NCBI GenBank assembly: GCA_030141605.1
Contig: JAQGDQ010000169.1
Location: 1 to 62,000, forward strand
Direction of reading: 5' to 3'
DNA: 62,000 nucleotides
Source: Tubiluchus corallicola
Taxonomy: Eukaryota; Priapulida; Priapulimorpha; Priapulimorphida; Tubiluchidae
Part shown: positions 13,501 to 26,800 of the stretch, in pieces
Layout of the letters: each line of letters starts with the position of its first letter
How positions within the stretch are numbered: the first letter of the stretch is position 1
Made by a program: the position numbers and the translations under genes
Notes under the pieces: generated by a model
Told to the model about the DNA's origin: nothing
Databases searched by the model: none
What the model saw: only the letters and a program-made list of their open reading frames with translations

Positions 13501-16500
13501 TCACGATCATCATCATTTGTTGGAACTATGAAAAGGCTTACACCTTTGTAACACTAATCTTAAGAAAAATGATTCCGAATATATATAGCTATTGGTTTGA
13601 CAAAAAACGATCATAAAACATTGTTTTTTTGCAACACAAACATTTAACCCACAAAACAATGAAATGAAAACATCAAACTTGGTTAACTGCATAGATCAAA
13701 AACCATCAATTATTTACAACTATATTCAGAGCACTGAGTAGCAACTCGGGGCTCTATGATGAGATGAATTTTAAAATCTCAAAGACTACCTAATTTTAAC
13801 CACTGAAAATGAGTAAACATTGTAAAAATTTATATGCTGAAAGCTTGAACCTTCAACATGCTACAAACTTCACTGTGGAAACAAAGTAGAAATCATTTAT
13901 TGTTGCTAGCAAATTTAAGTTTGACTTTACGGCATGGGGACAATTTTTAATCAGAAGTACACTAACAGTAGCCTTCATCATTGATAAATACATGGCTGCT
14001 TCCAACACAGACAAAAACAATATGTGCAAAGACAGTTGGTTTTGCCCTAAAACATTGAATAATAATTTTGATGCAGCGTTTAATAAAACAGTATTTAATG
14101 TTGCTGAGCTGAAATGTCTAGAGATTGGCATTATAAGAACTACCAAAACATGATTCTACCAACCTGTTGGTCAGAGTTTGTGAATTTGCAACATGACATA
14201 TAGCTAGTATGCGTGGCTACGGGTCGTTTCTTGGCTGTTACGTCCTCGTCAAAACTAAGTGGATACACTGTACACTTGTTATCTAGTCCCCTGTATGAGA
14301 AATAAATAATTCATGGTAAATTTTACGACACATATTTATGGCATTGCATATTCAGTAATTTGTGAAACTTGTCAATAAACTAACGTTCATGGCATTTTTT
14401 GAAAATGCAATAATGCTGTAACGATGTTTGATTAACATAGTTAAGCATTTGGTTTCGAGTTAACTGCTCTGAATATGCATAGTGAACGAATTTTGTTCAG
14501 GCAAGAGTTATGCAGTAATATAACACAGACTGAGTAACTACAATGCAGAAATTGTTAGTGATGTCAGCTGAAATTGGTCCAGTCAAACAGCTTTTAAAAG
14601 CGGATTTAAATCAGGTATACAAATGCAAACAGTTTCAAAAACACACTAACTTTTGGACTCCGTGAATATCCAAGAACTAAAATGATAATATGTAGTGAAT
14701 GTCTATATCAAAAACTGCTAAAAAATGACCAACTCTTTGCACTCATTCATTGGTGACCTCTACAGTGGAGCCTACCTAACTCACCCAGCACAGTTTACTC
14801 TGTGCCAAAACAGGGACAATATGCCATATAACAACAAGTCTACTTTTTCATCATCAAGGTTGGCTGTATTGACAAAATTATCATTGGTATATGTGTAAAT
14901 GAAACAAAAAATAAGTTTTTCATGCAGTAAAATTTTTTTCTGAAATCACACACTTTGTGCAGTAATTCTGGCAAGAAATACATGTCTCAAGAAAAATGTA
15001 TTTGCAAGAGTCAGAAACATAGACATGTATGTATGTGTAATAAAGCAGATATACGAAATATAATAAGAAAGACAGTAAAGTTGTTATAGGATAAAATGCT
15101 CTTGTTTCTGACTGATTTTCTGTTTCAGTTAGATAGATAGCACCAAAAGTGGCACCAAAAGATCTGCAAGCTCAGTAGTTTGATGTTCAGCAGAAAAAAA
15201 CATGTACTAGCATAATACACATAATAAAAATCAAAATAAATAAAATGGCAAAAATAATTTCCAGTATTTATAAGCTAATTACACTAAAAATGTAGTTAGT
15301 TTGAAAAATAATAATTTACGAAGTGTATAACACATAAATACATTACAATTTCATTGTATATTACAAAGAAAACTTGTCTAGCTAATAGTGCTCAGTGGTT
15401 TAACTAAATCTCTGGCAACACCAGTAGCAGGTGTGATTTTTATGACAGTACCACTCATAAGAAGTATTACAATCTTAATTTAACAGTGGTAATTTAAGCG
15501 TTAAAGGGACAAACAACAACTACCAATTTTAAAGAGTAGCTGCCATGCTAATATTTTTTATAATTTAACGGACTGGAGATTACAACACATTTCTTCAAGA
15601 AGTGCCAGGAGATGCAACTCCTTTCAAATTTGATCTCAAAGCAAAAACTTAAGAGATCTTCAGTCCTGCATCCATAAAACGATAATAATTTTGTTGATTT
15701 TTACAATGATTTACAACAAGCAGATGGCCTTTTTACAAGTACAGTATAACAGCATAAATACAGAGATACCAATAATGATGGCAGTGAAAACAGTAATAAC
15801 TGAAACTGGTAATCTTTACACATGCAAAAAAGTGCACTGGGCATAAAAAATTCTATAATATTTTAGTTGAGTTCCTTAAAAAATATACACGAGAGCAGCC
15901 ACCAGATATTGAGCTGTAGATGAAATACATAAATAGAAACACCAGTCAGGCAGAGTTCTAGCACAAGTCAATAGTAAAATTGATTAATCACACAGATTTA
16001 TGCACATTGGGCAAAATAGTCGAGTCAATACAATACCATAATACGAGTAGAAACCACCTTGCTAGTGAAAGATTAATAATCACATATTGGCTCTCAATGC
16101 AAGGAACTGCAAGACTGTAGGTCACAAGTACATTAATCAGTGTTGTATAATATTAGTGAGAAAAATGTTTACAAAATACAGCTCAGCAATGCAGCCATTT
16201 ACAACTGCCAAATGAGGCTAATCTAAATTATAGAATTCCAGATAATTTTTTATTGAATAACATAGATATAAGATGGTAAATTGATGATATCCGAGTTATA
16301 ATGCTGTTGTATGTTCAAAGCTTTAGGACAATTACGTTTAAATAATTAAAATTACACAATTACAATTTGCTAAGTGATATCTTTTTCATCGTTTATGAGA
16401 TCATGTCTAATATTTACCTAAAATAAGACTTTAACATGTAGGTTAATACGTTTTAACTTAAATATTAATGTCGATTATTAATACTAATATGCAAAAAATA

Positions 16501-19500
16501 TACCCAAATGTAATTGTTGTCAGCCTCAAGCCTTATATTAACTGTATAAACTACATAATAAAATTTTACAACATAAAACTATATTATTATGTATTAGCAA
16601 ATTCATTCTTTACATAAATAATTTTTCCAGTTTAAGACTACCATACAATTATGAAAAATACCACACAAAAGTAAAAATTGGTTCAAATATCAAGAATTGA
16701 CAAGGTACTGGACTGTCTACGGCTGTTTCGTTTTCAACTACACAGAACTATTGCCAGAATACCTGATCTTACGAATACAAAATTATGTGTAGTTATCATA
16801 TATACACACATTGAGTGAGGCCTGAATTAATGTGTGTTGAAGTGTTAGTGTTACTGTCTGTTAACAGGTCTAGCTAATGTTTTGCTCAGCGAAAGGAGGT
16901 GCTGCACATTAAAGATTGTTAATGGAAATAAAACAGCTACAGCTACTCCAGTCACTGAGAACATCATCATTTTTTGAAGTTTAATTTAAGAATGACAGAT
17001 TTTTTGCTGACGATGGCACAAGTAATTAATGTCAAAACATACAAACTGACTGGTGCTAATTTCAATCAAATTATGATATTCTCAGTGGTTGTTGTTATTT
17101 TATTTCTGTTGAAATTAATATTTTTAGTGGTAGATTTGTTAACAGATGTAGTGGTTGCTATGGAACCCAAGGCCACTTCTCAACAATAAATCTAGTGAGC
17201 AATGAAATTTAAATAACGAAACAAATTTGTCTCTAATATTTGACAGATCTATTGCAAACCTGAGTTTTGGGTAACAGGAGGTTAATCACCTAGTGATTAA
17301 AATTTTTAAAAATAGAGCTTAAATTTACTATTAATAGAGTGGAGACTACATAGATATTCTGCATATATTACTTGCCACAAAAAATATGTCTAAGAAATAA
17401 ATTTAACATTTATAAACAAAGCTAACAGATTTGTGTTTGTTCAGATTGCATCAACATCTGTTAATAAGCCAACATAAGTTGTAACGACAGCTGTTATGCA
17501 CAGACCTGCTACAGGTCATGTCTGGGAAGTGGTTTTTGTTATGGGTCACATCTGTTACAGATCTGTTAATTCAACACACACTTCTCTAACACATACTAAT
17601 TTCGACCTCACTCATTGTTTTGAAATTGTTACAAAAAGACTGTCACAGTACTATTTTCATTTAAGGCAAAAAACTACCTCAAACTGCATAGGCTTTTGAG
17701 TGCCTCCATTCTTATATTTTTATCTCAGCAAATACTAATGTGTTTACAACAGCAAATAAGTCAAATATGATATTTAATATATTATTCAATTATAGGATCA
17801 GCATAGTGGCTTGCTGCACAAATTTTTCTCATTTTCAATACTGGTAGTAATGGAATTAATTTCGTGAGGAAATCTTAATGACAGTTACACTGACTAATGG
17901 ATCGGTAAAGACTGATTTGCCACTATCAATCTAAAATTTAAAACTCAAATTAAAACTATGGACTGAGATTTAGAAAAACTATTCAAGTGATGACTTACCC
18001 ACATGCAACCAACGTTCCAGAAGGAGCGTAAGAACATGCCATAACCCATGTTGTCGGCATTGCTATCGCATGTTCTTTATTAGTTGTGAATGCATCCCAA
18101 ACTATCATTTTTCCATCCTGCAAATATAATAAAGGTAATGGACAAAAATCTTTTATGTACACAAACAAGTTACTGTTCAAATATTTACTACATCGACAAA
18201 TATGTCTTTTGTCTGATCTGATTCACTTCCAATAATTTTTGGTTTGCCAGTAAAATCTAACAAAGGTCGCAATGACAGTGACTTTTAAAAAAGATAAATA
18301 AGAAGATGGTATTTTAAAATAAAATAACCAGCTCGAAAGATTATATTGCGTAGTAACTATCTTGAGCGTACGTAATACCGTACATACATTAAATAACATT
18401 TGTTTTAAATACACTGCTGAACTGCCCCAGGTGGGTCATTGCATGAGATCATGCAGATACGATGTAAATAAATAGCATAAAACACTCACCCGACAATACA
18501 GTTAGTTGATCGAATAATTATAAGCAAAGTAAAATTCATAGATTTTCTGATAATTAAAAATGCTTGACACAATGAAAAACAAAAAAGTTTTCTTTAAGTA
18601 TTGGATGCCTAAAGTTTCAAGGAAGCTACTCTTTTACAGCATGCGAATTCCTAGTAAAGTATGTTACCTAATAATCAAAATAAAACAAAAAGTTTTTGTT
18701 GCAGTGTCATAGCACATCATAATAACTATGTATTTTAGATTTCATCTTAATGTGGCATATAACATGTTTTAATTTTTTCCAGATAACAAATCCAAAAGTT
18801 AAGGTTGATCTCACTTCTGAAAGCCTACAAAATTACTAAAAATTTATAATGCAAATTTCATGAGCTAGAAATCGGTTAAAAATTACATTTCTATCTACTG
18901 GCCAAGTAGACAACTTATTTTAGGACAGAATTGCTAACTTTGTTTCAACATAAAATCAAAAGTTAAAAACTCATGCAGTCGCTTATCATTCGAATGTAGA
19001 ACATCTGGTAGATTACTTGGAATTAGAACACAGTTAATTTTTGGTAGCAGTAAAATGCGGCAAGTATCATATGATTACAACAAACATTATAAATGTTTCT
19101 TTGACAGCATGATGTTTGATACTACCCAACAGCTTTAAAACTGGCAGTCCTTAGGAACCAATTCATAAAAAATAAGAAAAACTTAAATTCTATATTGACA
19201 GCTATTGACTCTTCTCTGAATAAAAGCAACAAGAATTTTGCAATAGAAAGTTTACTGCAAATCAGTGCAATACAATGCAATTTTAATTTTTATTGCTGTA
19301 ATCTGTCCTGCATGTGCAGCATGTGGCACAGCTACTGCCACCAAATGAAGGATGCTCCATTCATTCCATCAAAATATTTAAATTATTTTTGCTAATGCAA
19401 GCAAAACAGTTTCAAAAATAAAGGAGATATTTAGAAAATAATTGACCATACTTGTGAAGAACTAACTAAATGTCGTTTGTCTTGACTCCAGTCCATTGCT

Positions 19501-20625
19501 AGTACTTTTCCTTGATGTCCTTTTAACACCCGTCTAACTTTAATATTTAACGACGTTAGTGAATCTAATCGATTGGCCACATCTGGAACTAAATCAATAA
19601 ACTCCTTCAAAAGGTTATCATAGCAACAGGTATACCCATAAACAAATTTGGTAAAAATAAACAGTAGCAAAGGAAATGATTGATTCAATTATAATACGAA
19701 CAAATGGAATGTCAGTAAATTTCAGAACGAGATGCCGTAGCAATGGCTATTTGTAAATACTCAATGCATACATGCTTTAACTGAATGTGTTCAGTATTAA
19801 TTTCGTCAACACGCACGGTGTACGGGTAGAAATTTTACCTTTACATGTTCAGACTTCAGTCTGCGCATTGGGTAACAAAGCATAAATTTCCTCTATCTTT
19901 GCATTTAAAATGTTATATATATATATATATATATGCACATAATTGCTGCCGATCTGCAGAGATATATTTCTATAGGCAGGATGACCAGGAAAACAAATTT
20001 ATATCAATGTCCTAAAATAAATGAAATAGTTCAAGAGTAAGCAAGTAGTTTAAGTATTTTCCAAGTAAAACAACATAACTTAGGCTCATTACTTTTCACT
20101 AACTTTGGAAATCAACAGTCCTTAGCTTATTGCTATTACTATAGTATTAGCTTACCTACTGCAGGGGCACTAGCCAGATGCACAGTTGCCCTAGGACCAT
20201 TAGTGCATATCGATACGCCTGATCGGTTGCCTGTTTTCAGGCTTGATAATAGCATTGAAAGCTGATCATTACTGTATTACTATTACTAGTATTAGGCTCA
20301 AATTAAGAGTTGAGCATGTGTTCCAAGATTAAATAGCCGAACAAAATTTATCAACTGGTACATGTTAAACCATATTTTTACTCCTCTTAAGTATAATACG
20401 CCCAGCATAAGTGCTAGTCTAAGAAGCAACTAGTGAGTACAAGCTATACAATTTTCTCCTTATTACGCTCGACTTGTAATCTGGAAAAAATGACTTACGT
20501 GATACGTCATTCAATTTCTGCCTTTCCTCTTCGAGTTTTTGTTTTAACATATCTACTTCGCGTTGAAGAGCTTCAACACTTTCACTATTATTGTCTACTT
20601 TAACTTTAAGCCCTTCGTTAGCCAT
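10536..20625 (-). CDS. GNB5: G protein subunit beta-5 (Gβ5), complete, 9 exons, 356 aa
   Basis: Exons: 20625-20499, 19588-19452, 18117-17999, 14290-14164, 12891-12748, 12401-12261, 12110-12014, 11123-10957, 10547-10536. All splice sites are GT-AG and the phases close to 357 codons. The start MANEGL corresponds to the short vertebrate isoform (MATEGL, 353 aa). Residues about 1-45 form the N-terminal coiled-coil helix ([14 protein letters not shown]). Seven WD40 blades follow, with WD-type ends such as MIVWD, CALWD, MIWDMR and VNVWD. Gβ5-specific runs include [18 protein letters not shown] and [16 protein letters not shown], which separate it from Gβ1-4. In animals Gβ5 pairs with the GGL domain of R7-family RGS proteins rather than with a conventional gamma subunit, and speeds Gαi/o deactivation in excitable cells. 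No exon for the longer photoreceptor N-terminus was found. The identification is firm; only the last 12-nt exon is inferred from splice signals and the expected ending. Confidence 0.95.
14291..17998. other. Largest GNB5 intron (3.7 kb)
   Basis: AT-rich intronic sequence between the exons coding VACG and GLDNKC. No coding exon, RNA gene or clear repeat seen. The other GNB5 introns (11124-12013, 12892-14163, 18118-19451, 19589-20498) also show nothing beyond a short (TA)n at about 19915-19934. Confidence 0.5.
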
Positions 20626-20629
20626 AACT

Positions 20630-20698
20630 ATGGCTATTCCTGAATTTATTCAGGAAAAAGAAAAACAACTACACAAGATGATGGCCGCCAGCTGGTGA
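20630..20698 (+). promoter_or_regulatory. Upstream ORF 1 in the possible AMD1 leader (22 codons)
   Basis: An ATG at 20630 opens a frame that passes through ATG ATG at 20678-20683 and ends ...MMAASW-stop at 20698. Whether it is in the mRNA depends on the unknown transcription start. The ATG at 20630 is only 4 bases past the GNB5 start codon. Confidence 0.35.
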
Positions 20699-20743
20699 CT
20701 GAACGGTGCTGCCACCATTTAACAAAAACTGAAGCATTTTGCT

Positions 20744-20800
20744 ATGTTTTCGTTCCTGAATTCTCAATTTTCTAAATTCCACTTCGCTTCCAGTGACTGA
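20744..20800 (+). promoter_or_regulatory. Upstream ORF 2 in the AMD1 leader (18 codons)
   Basis: An ATG at 20744 opens an 18-residue frame (MFSFLNSQ...ASSD-stop) ending 24 nt before the AMD1 start codon. AMD1 translation is known to be controlled by short uORFs in mammals (MAGDIS) and plants in response to polyamines. This peptide is not MAGDIS, so only the arrangement, not the sequence, supports a role. Confidence 0.45.
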
Positions 20801-20824
20801 TAACTGATAAGTTAATAAACAAGC

Positions 20825-23800
20825 ATGGCTCAGCAAGATGAGTGTGATCACTTTTTCGAAGGAACCGAAAAACTATTAGAAGTTTGGTTTGCACGAAGCG
20901 ATGGCAAAGAACACGGCAACACCTTAAAGGACATTCCTAGGTAAACAGAAAACTACAGAATTATTCATAATGATTTATTTAATGTAGTCAGCATAGTATA
21001 GCTTTTGTAGACACTACATTTTTCCCTTGGCACAATTTCACAAACATGCTTTTCAAGCAAGCATAGTTGAGTGATGGTAGTTGTGAAAATTTTATACAAA
21101 AACCTTTATTCGTTTTGTTAAAATAACCACTATAATATTAATAAAGTAGCAAAATAAAATTTTGATGATGATAAAAGAAGCATGTCATTTCTGGAAATTA
21201 AAAAGTTATTGAAATTATACATTAGTTTGGCTAGACCTTATCTAGAATATTGTGTGCAACTTTGGAATCTCCAGAAAGACATACTGTTCATGGAAAAAGA
21301 GCAAAGGCGTGCTAAAAAAATATCATATAAACTTATTTACAAGTAAAAATCTCACATAATTAGAAAGATTGAAATATTGCAATTTGACCATACTTGAACT
21401 AAGAAAAAACCCATTATTGAGATTTTTAAAATACTAACAACCTAAGAAAGAAAATGTTTTGCCTGAAAATTTCTTTAACTTAGTTGTTGATTAAAAAATT
21501 AGAAAACTTTTTAAAGAGCAGTCACGTTTCTACATTCGTAAACATTCATTTACTGTGATAGTAGTGAATTAATGGAATCATTTGCCTGCCGTGGTGATTG
21601 CTGCATCAACCTAGAGTTTAAATCTTTAATTGACAGTTATTTTGTGGAAAAGTATGGAGTTTCTATTAACCCCTAATCATGACAGTATTTATATCAGGAA
21701 AAAACTTCCTGTAGAAATGGAAAGATCTGCTTGATTATTACAAGTTATTACTTCTTTCTTCATTGGAGTGTTGAAAAGATTCCAAAACCGATTAACAATG
21801 TATCATCTTTTGTGAACATTTTATTTTACCAATCTGATGGAATTTATTGAAAAATGGATCCAAATGCTAGATAAGGTTTAGGGGTGAATATAAAGCTATT
21901 TATTTTCTATTCAAATGTCTTTCTGAAAGCATTTGACTGTATTTCTCATTTTTGTAAGATCGAACAAGTTCTGTTTCTTTTAATCGATAAAAAATTTTCA
22001 CCATATAATTACGATATGATATCAAATTGCCAATTGTATTATTATTGAAATACGAATTATCTGTAGTCATAGCACTGCTATCTATTACAGACATTGAAAC
22101 ACTAAGGAAACTTTAACAGGGAAAATATTTAAGCTGAAATGTTTTGCAGACCTGTTTTGAAGACATAATAGGTGCCATAATTTTTGTTTGTATAATTTCA
22201 GTTCAGAGTGGGCAAAGCTTCTGCAATATGTACGCTGTGAGATCGTGAAAAGTAGCAGACATGAGCACATTGATTCTTATGTTCTCAGCGAGAGTAGTAT
22301 GTTTGTTGCCAATTATCGCTTCATACTAAAGACTTGTGGACAAACAACTCTTCTCTTAGCTATTGAACCACTCATTGAACTCGTGGAGCGCTACTGTGGC
22401 TTTGACAGCATACAGGTTTGACATCAAACATAATAATAACAAATAATTTGAATTAATGTAACTAACAAATCCTTAAAAGCATATTTATTTGTACAGTTTA
22501 CTGTATTTTATGGACCGTGGCTGTTGTCTTGTCACTAGATTACAGATATCTATTAATATTGAAGTAAGTCTGTGTTTGTCTGCGTTTGAAAAAATTGAAC
22601 AAATGAAAGGGAAATGAACAAAAATTTTAAAATATTACAATTGACTTGGCTTGAAACTGAAAAGAAGGATTTTGGTGTACAGATTTTAAGCATTTTATTG
22701 ATATTGTCACTATTTAAATTAGTATTCAATTGCAAAATAGCAAGTTGGGATACTGGCCATCATACTGCCAATTAACTAGTTCCTTATTTACCATTTGTGA
22801 CTTTTGAATGAGCTCGATAGCAAATAAATTTGTGTGCTGTGTTGCCGCACCTCATTTCATTGCAAATGTTAAAATGACCTGTCACAAGGCATACTTTGCT
22901 TGCCTTTTATCAAAAATCAAATTTTCAATTTTCGAACCCAGCCAATTGCCAGTGTGCGTTTAACTGTGACATGTACGGCTTACTTTGCACATTCCTTAAC
23001 ATCAGAAAATGCTGTGATGCCCATATTGTGAAAATGGTCTAGATTTGTTTTGAATGTTATAGCTATTCAATTGAGTGACCTTTTGTTTTAGAAGACCATC
23101 TTTGTTCAGCCTAGACTAGCTTCTTTCTTTGCAGGTGTAAATTTTGGCTTATCCATCCCATCCGTTGTCTAACCCCGATTGTTCTTGTTCTTAACTTTTT
23201 TGTAAAGTCTTATATAGTCTTATAGTGTCTTTATAAATATTTAGTGCTTGACTAATTTAATCTCTTCATTCTCATATTACCAGGATATATTTTATTCACA
23301 TAAAAACTGGATGAGACCTGATTTGCAACATCAACCACACGATTCCTTTGCTACTGAGGTAATTAATTTGCATTTTTTGTACAACTTGCCATTGGCCTAT
23401 ACAAGTTTTGCTCTCAGTGCTCCAGATGACAATGCAAAATAATCCAACAGAATGTGTTGCTTAGTTTATTGAATGGCATACTATTACCCATAAGATAAGA
23501 AGGAAGATAAAGAATTTTTGTTTTCCCCTTACTTCTAATTTCAGAATTATATATATATATATATACTCCAACAGTGTTTTCTAAAATCAAGATTCCCCAA
23601 TTTCTGTCATTGGTTTCATACTACTTTAGAAACTTACGTTGTCTTATTTTTGAAATTCCACATTTTTTTGCTTTCTATTGTCTAATGTAGCTTCTTTGAG
23701 TTATTTCTGGCTGGAAAAAGTGTCTGTACTTCTGGTACTGAATGGTAAATCTGGAAGCAACCTTTCTGAGGCTGTACAGAAGTAATTATACCCATAACCA

Positions 23801-26800
23801 AATGATCCGTATTCACATGTCCTGACATTTCCGAGTGTAGTCCCAAAGCAACCTCTACAATTTTTTTAATGGCAGGCAGGGCTGGACTACCCGATGGGCT
23901 AGTATAAACTGCAACCTAGCGCCTCTCAAGCTTGAGGGCCATACTTTGCACTACTGAATAATTCATATAACTTAAAATAAAATTTCAGCTTTAAGAAAGA
24001 AAGCCAAAAAGTCTGAAAACAAAATTTTGAAGTGGCTCCTCGTTTGAGATAAAGGATCCCTGTTTGAGGCCTTTTATTTGAGATAAGGGCCACTAAAAGA
24101 AGCCCTTTATTTAAAGTGTAGGACCCTCAGCTATGCAATTTATTGCTGAAATTTATAAAAAGTAAAAATATTCGAAACGAGTACGAGCAAATTAGAGGGT
24201 GGCTCCATCTGAGAGGCCCAATAATTGGTGGCAAGTAATATTACACCTACCTTGTATTATGTGTTAAAAGTGGTTGGCAGTTGACACATTTTGCTGACAC
24301 ATGTCGCTACGAAGTATTACATATAAAGTGTTTTTTGGAAGGAACCAGACCAGTAAAAAATGGTCATTATACCTTTGCGTAACATAAACATATTAATTTA
24401 GGTTTCTGATATGAAATTTATAATATAGTGTAATGTAATTGTGCACAAATTTATTTTTGCCTTCACTTAAAATTTTGTGCTGGGGTGAATCAGGGCCTTA
24501 TTTGTTTAGTAATTAGCTACTTGTTTTCATGGCCTTAAACAATTACCTAATCTATTTCAGGTGTCCATGCTTGATAACCATTTTGATGGTATGTATGAGC
24601 TGACATATTTTTTTCCATTCCTTATTAATTGAGCTAAGGTGATTGAGTACATAGTGTACTTGTTGTTTTGGTTATTTCAACATGGTTGTTTATTTGTGGT
24701 TTTTCGTTATAGATGGTGCTGCTTACTGTTTGGGAAAACTGAATGGGGATTGCTGGTATTTGTACACGCTAAACAAGTTTCATGATACGGTTGTGGTACC
24801 TGATCAAACTTTAGAAATTCTTGTATCCTTTAAGGCTTTCATTTGGGTTATTCTAAGGGTAGGACAATACTTAAATTTCTAAAACCGAATCGAAATCTGA
24901 AAGTTAGTTTTAGTTCATTTCCAAAACCGAATTGCATCCAGAAATCACATTTTTGCAATTTCCAAAAGCAGCCGAATCCAAAACCAGTTAGTTTTCCATC
25001 TTAGGATCGGTACAGTGGTTGTTGCAATGGATGTTATAAGCTTTGTTGAAATGTATGATTAATCTATAAAAAAATTTCTTAATTTAGATTTAATTTTTGT
25101 TTTAGTTCATGTTTTTAATCTTCATTTATTATCAACTAGAAAATATTGCAATTACAGTGTACTCCACTTAATAAATCCACCTGGATGCAAAGCTAAATGG
25201 ATTTATTAAGCAGTTGGATTTATAAACCGAAGAAGCCTATTAAGTATTGTTTTATAAGTTATTGCAGTGCGTATCATTTATTTATGAAGCCAGCCTAGAC
25301 TCTTAACACTCAGGAAACTGCTTGCGAAATGTCTGTCAATAAAGCGCAATCATTTACTAGCATTCGTACAAATAAAGTAACTCACGTAAAATGTGTATGG
25401 TTTATCTATGATCCATTACCCTTTATGTGTGAAAAGCTGCTTGCCAAGATAAAATTGAGTATTCGTTTGAGTCATTAGGCCTAACGTTGTTGTGCACAAC
25501 TGTTTACAGCAAGAATTAGCAATGTTAGTTTAACCTAATTATGTATGCAAAACAAGTAAGCAAGATCACAGAATGCATGAGAACATGTCCAGTGTGGTCT
25601 GTTTTAGTGAAATTTTTTATCAAAGATGCATTTGTTTGAGTTCTGAGAAGTGTCGCATGTTTGAATAGTCACTGTTCTACAGTCCACAGTGCAGCATTTC
25701 CAGCACGTCATATTTCAGCAGTTGATACAATCATTTCTGGTTCACTGTAGTTGTCACCAATGTTTTGCTGTTGAGGGTAATTGAGCGAAAAGAATACAAA
25801 GTTGTCAAACGTGCTTAGAACAAATCTATGCTGATCTAGCTTAAGTCAAAGTGTGGCACAATGATGTGGTCTTACTCAGTGGTGTAGCTAATAGGGGAGC
25901 ATGGAGAGTGACCGCTTTCCGCGAATACTTTTTTAAAATTGGTGCCTTTCAACATTTTTCACATTGCTTCTTTTTGTTTTTATTTTGCATTTAAATTTAA
26001 AATAATTAAATAATGCAATTATATTCTTCCTTTAAAACTGTCACTTCCTCGTGATTTTATTTTAAACGTATTTTATTGTTAGAAATTGTTTGATATGTGT
26101 CACAGTGCTTTTTTTATGTGCTTGCTCCCCCTAACTTTAGAATAGGGCTATGCCCCTGGTCTTACTTCACAATTCAGTTCTCTTCACAACGCACAAAAAT
26201 TTATAGAGCGAAGTTTGGATTTAATAAACGGCACTTGGATTTATTAAGCAAATTCTACTGTACTATGTAAAATGTACTTGGCTCTATGTACAAAGCGTGT
26301 GTGGCATATTTTAGAACTGCACTTTCTTATTTTAAACTAAATTAAACTTTAGAATATAAAAAAGAGATTAAACACAATGCATCCTAAAATAGCTCCTATG
26401 TGTAGAAGCTCAGTAACAGAAATCATCATCACTGTTAAAAATAGGGTCTGTCAGGTGTTAATTTAATGAATAGTTTATGTGGTGTATGACTTTAACAGAA
26501 ATTTACAGTCACATTAACAGTGTTAATATGGCATAGCACACATTGCAAAATTCAATTTTTATTGGAGATCGAACCGGCAAAAAGGGATCGTAGGGAAGGG
26601 AAACCACCAATTTTACAGCACTATTTGGCAGCAGATTTGCTCCTTAAACTAAGCAAGCGTGAATTATGAAGGCTGCTTTGCATTTTTTATGGAACGCGAA
26701 TTGGATCTGAAGCAGCAGTTAAAGCAAAACTGGGTCGGATGCAAATTGAAATTCCAATTCGAATTTGGAATCAGAGGTTCCGAGGCAGAGAAGCTTCATC

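Larger units (their letters stand above)
20626..20824. promoter_or_regulatory. Shared head-to-head promoter of GNB5 and AMD1 (199 bp)
   Basis: The two start codons diverge with 199 bp between them, so both 5' UTRs and core promoters must fit here or overlap the first exons. There is no canonical TATA box at a convincing position for either gene. The short GC-richer patch around 20680-20697 (GATGGCCGCCAGCTGG) resembles a YY1-like site, which would suit a TATA-less bidirectional promoter, but this is weak. On the AMD1 strand the interval also contains two short upstream open reading frames, listed separately. Confidence 0.7.

Noticed and set aside
14763-14800. Possible pogo-type end (TA followed by CAGTGGAGCCTACCTAACTC)
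   Set aside because: No matching opposite terminus was found within the GNB5 intron, so a transposon cannot be supported.
21900-22735. Minus-strand open frames overlapping AMD1 exon 2
   Set aside because: Antisense or intronic shadows of a well-supported exon.
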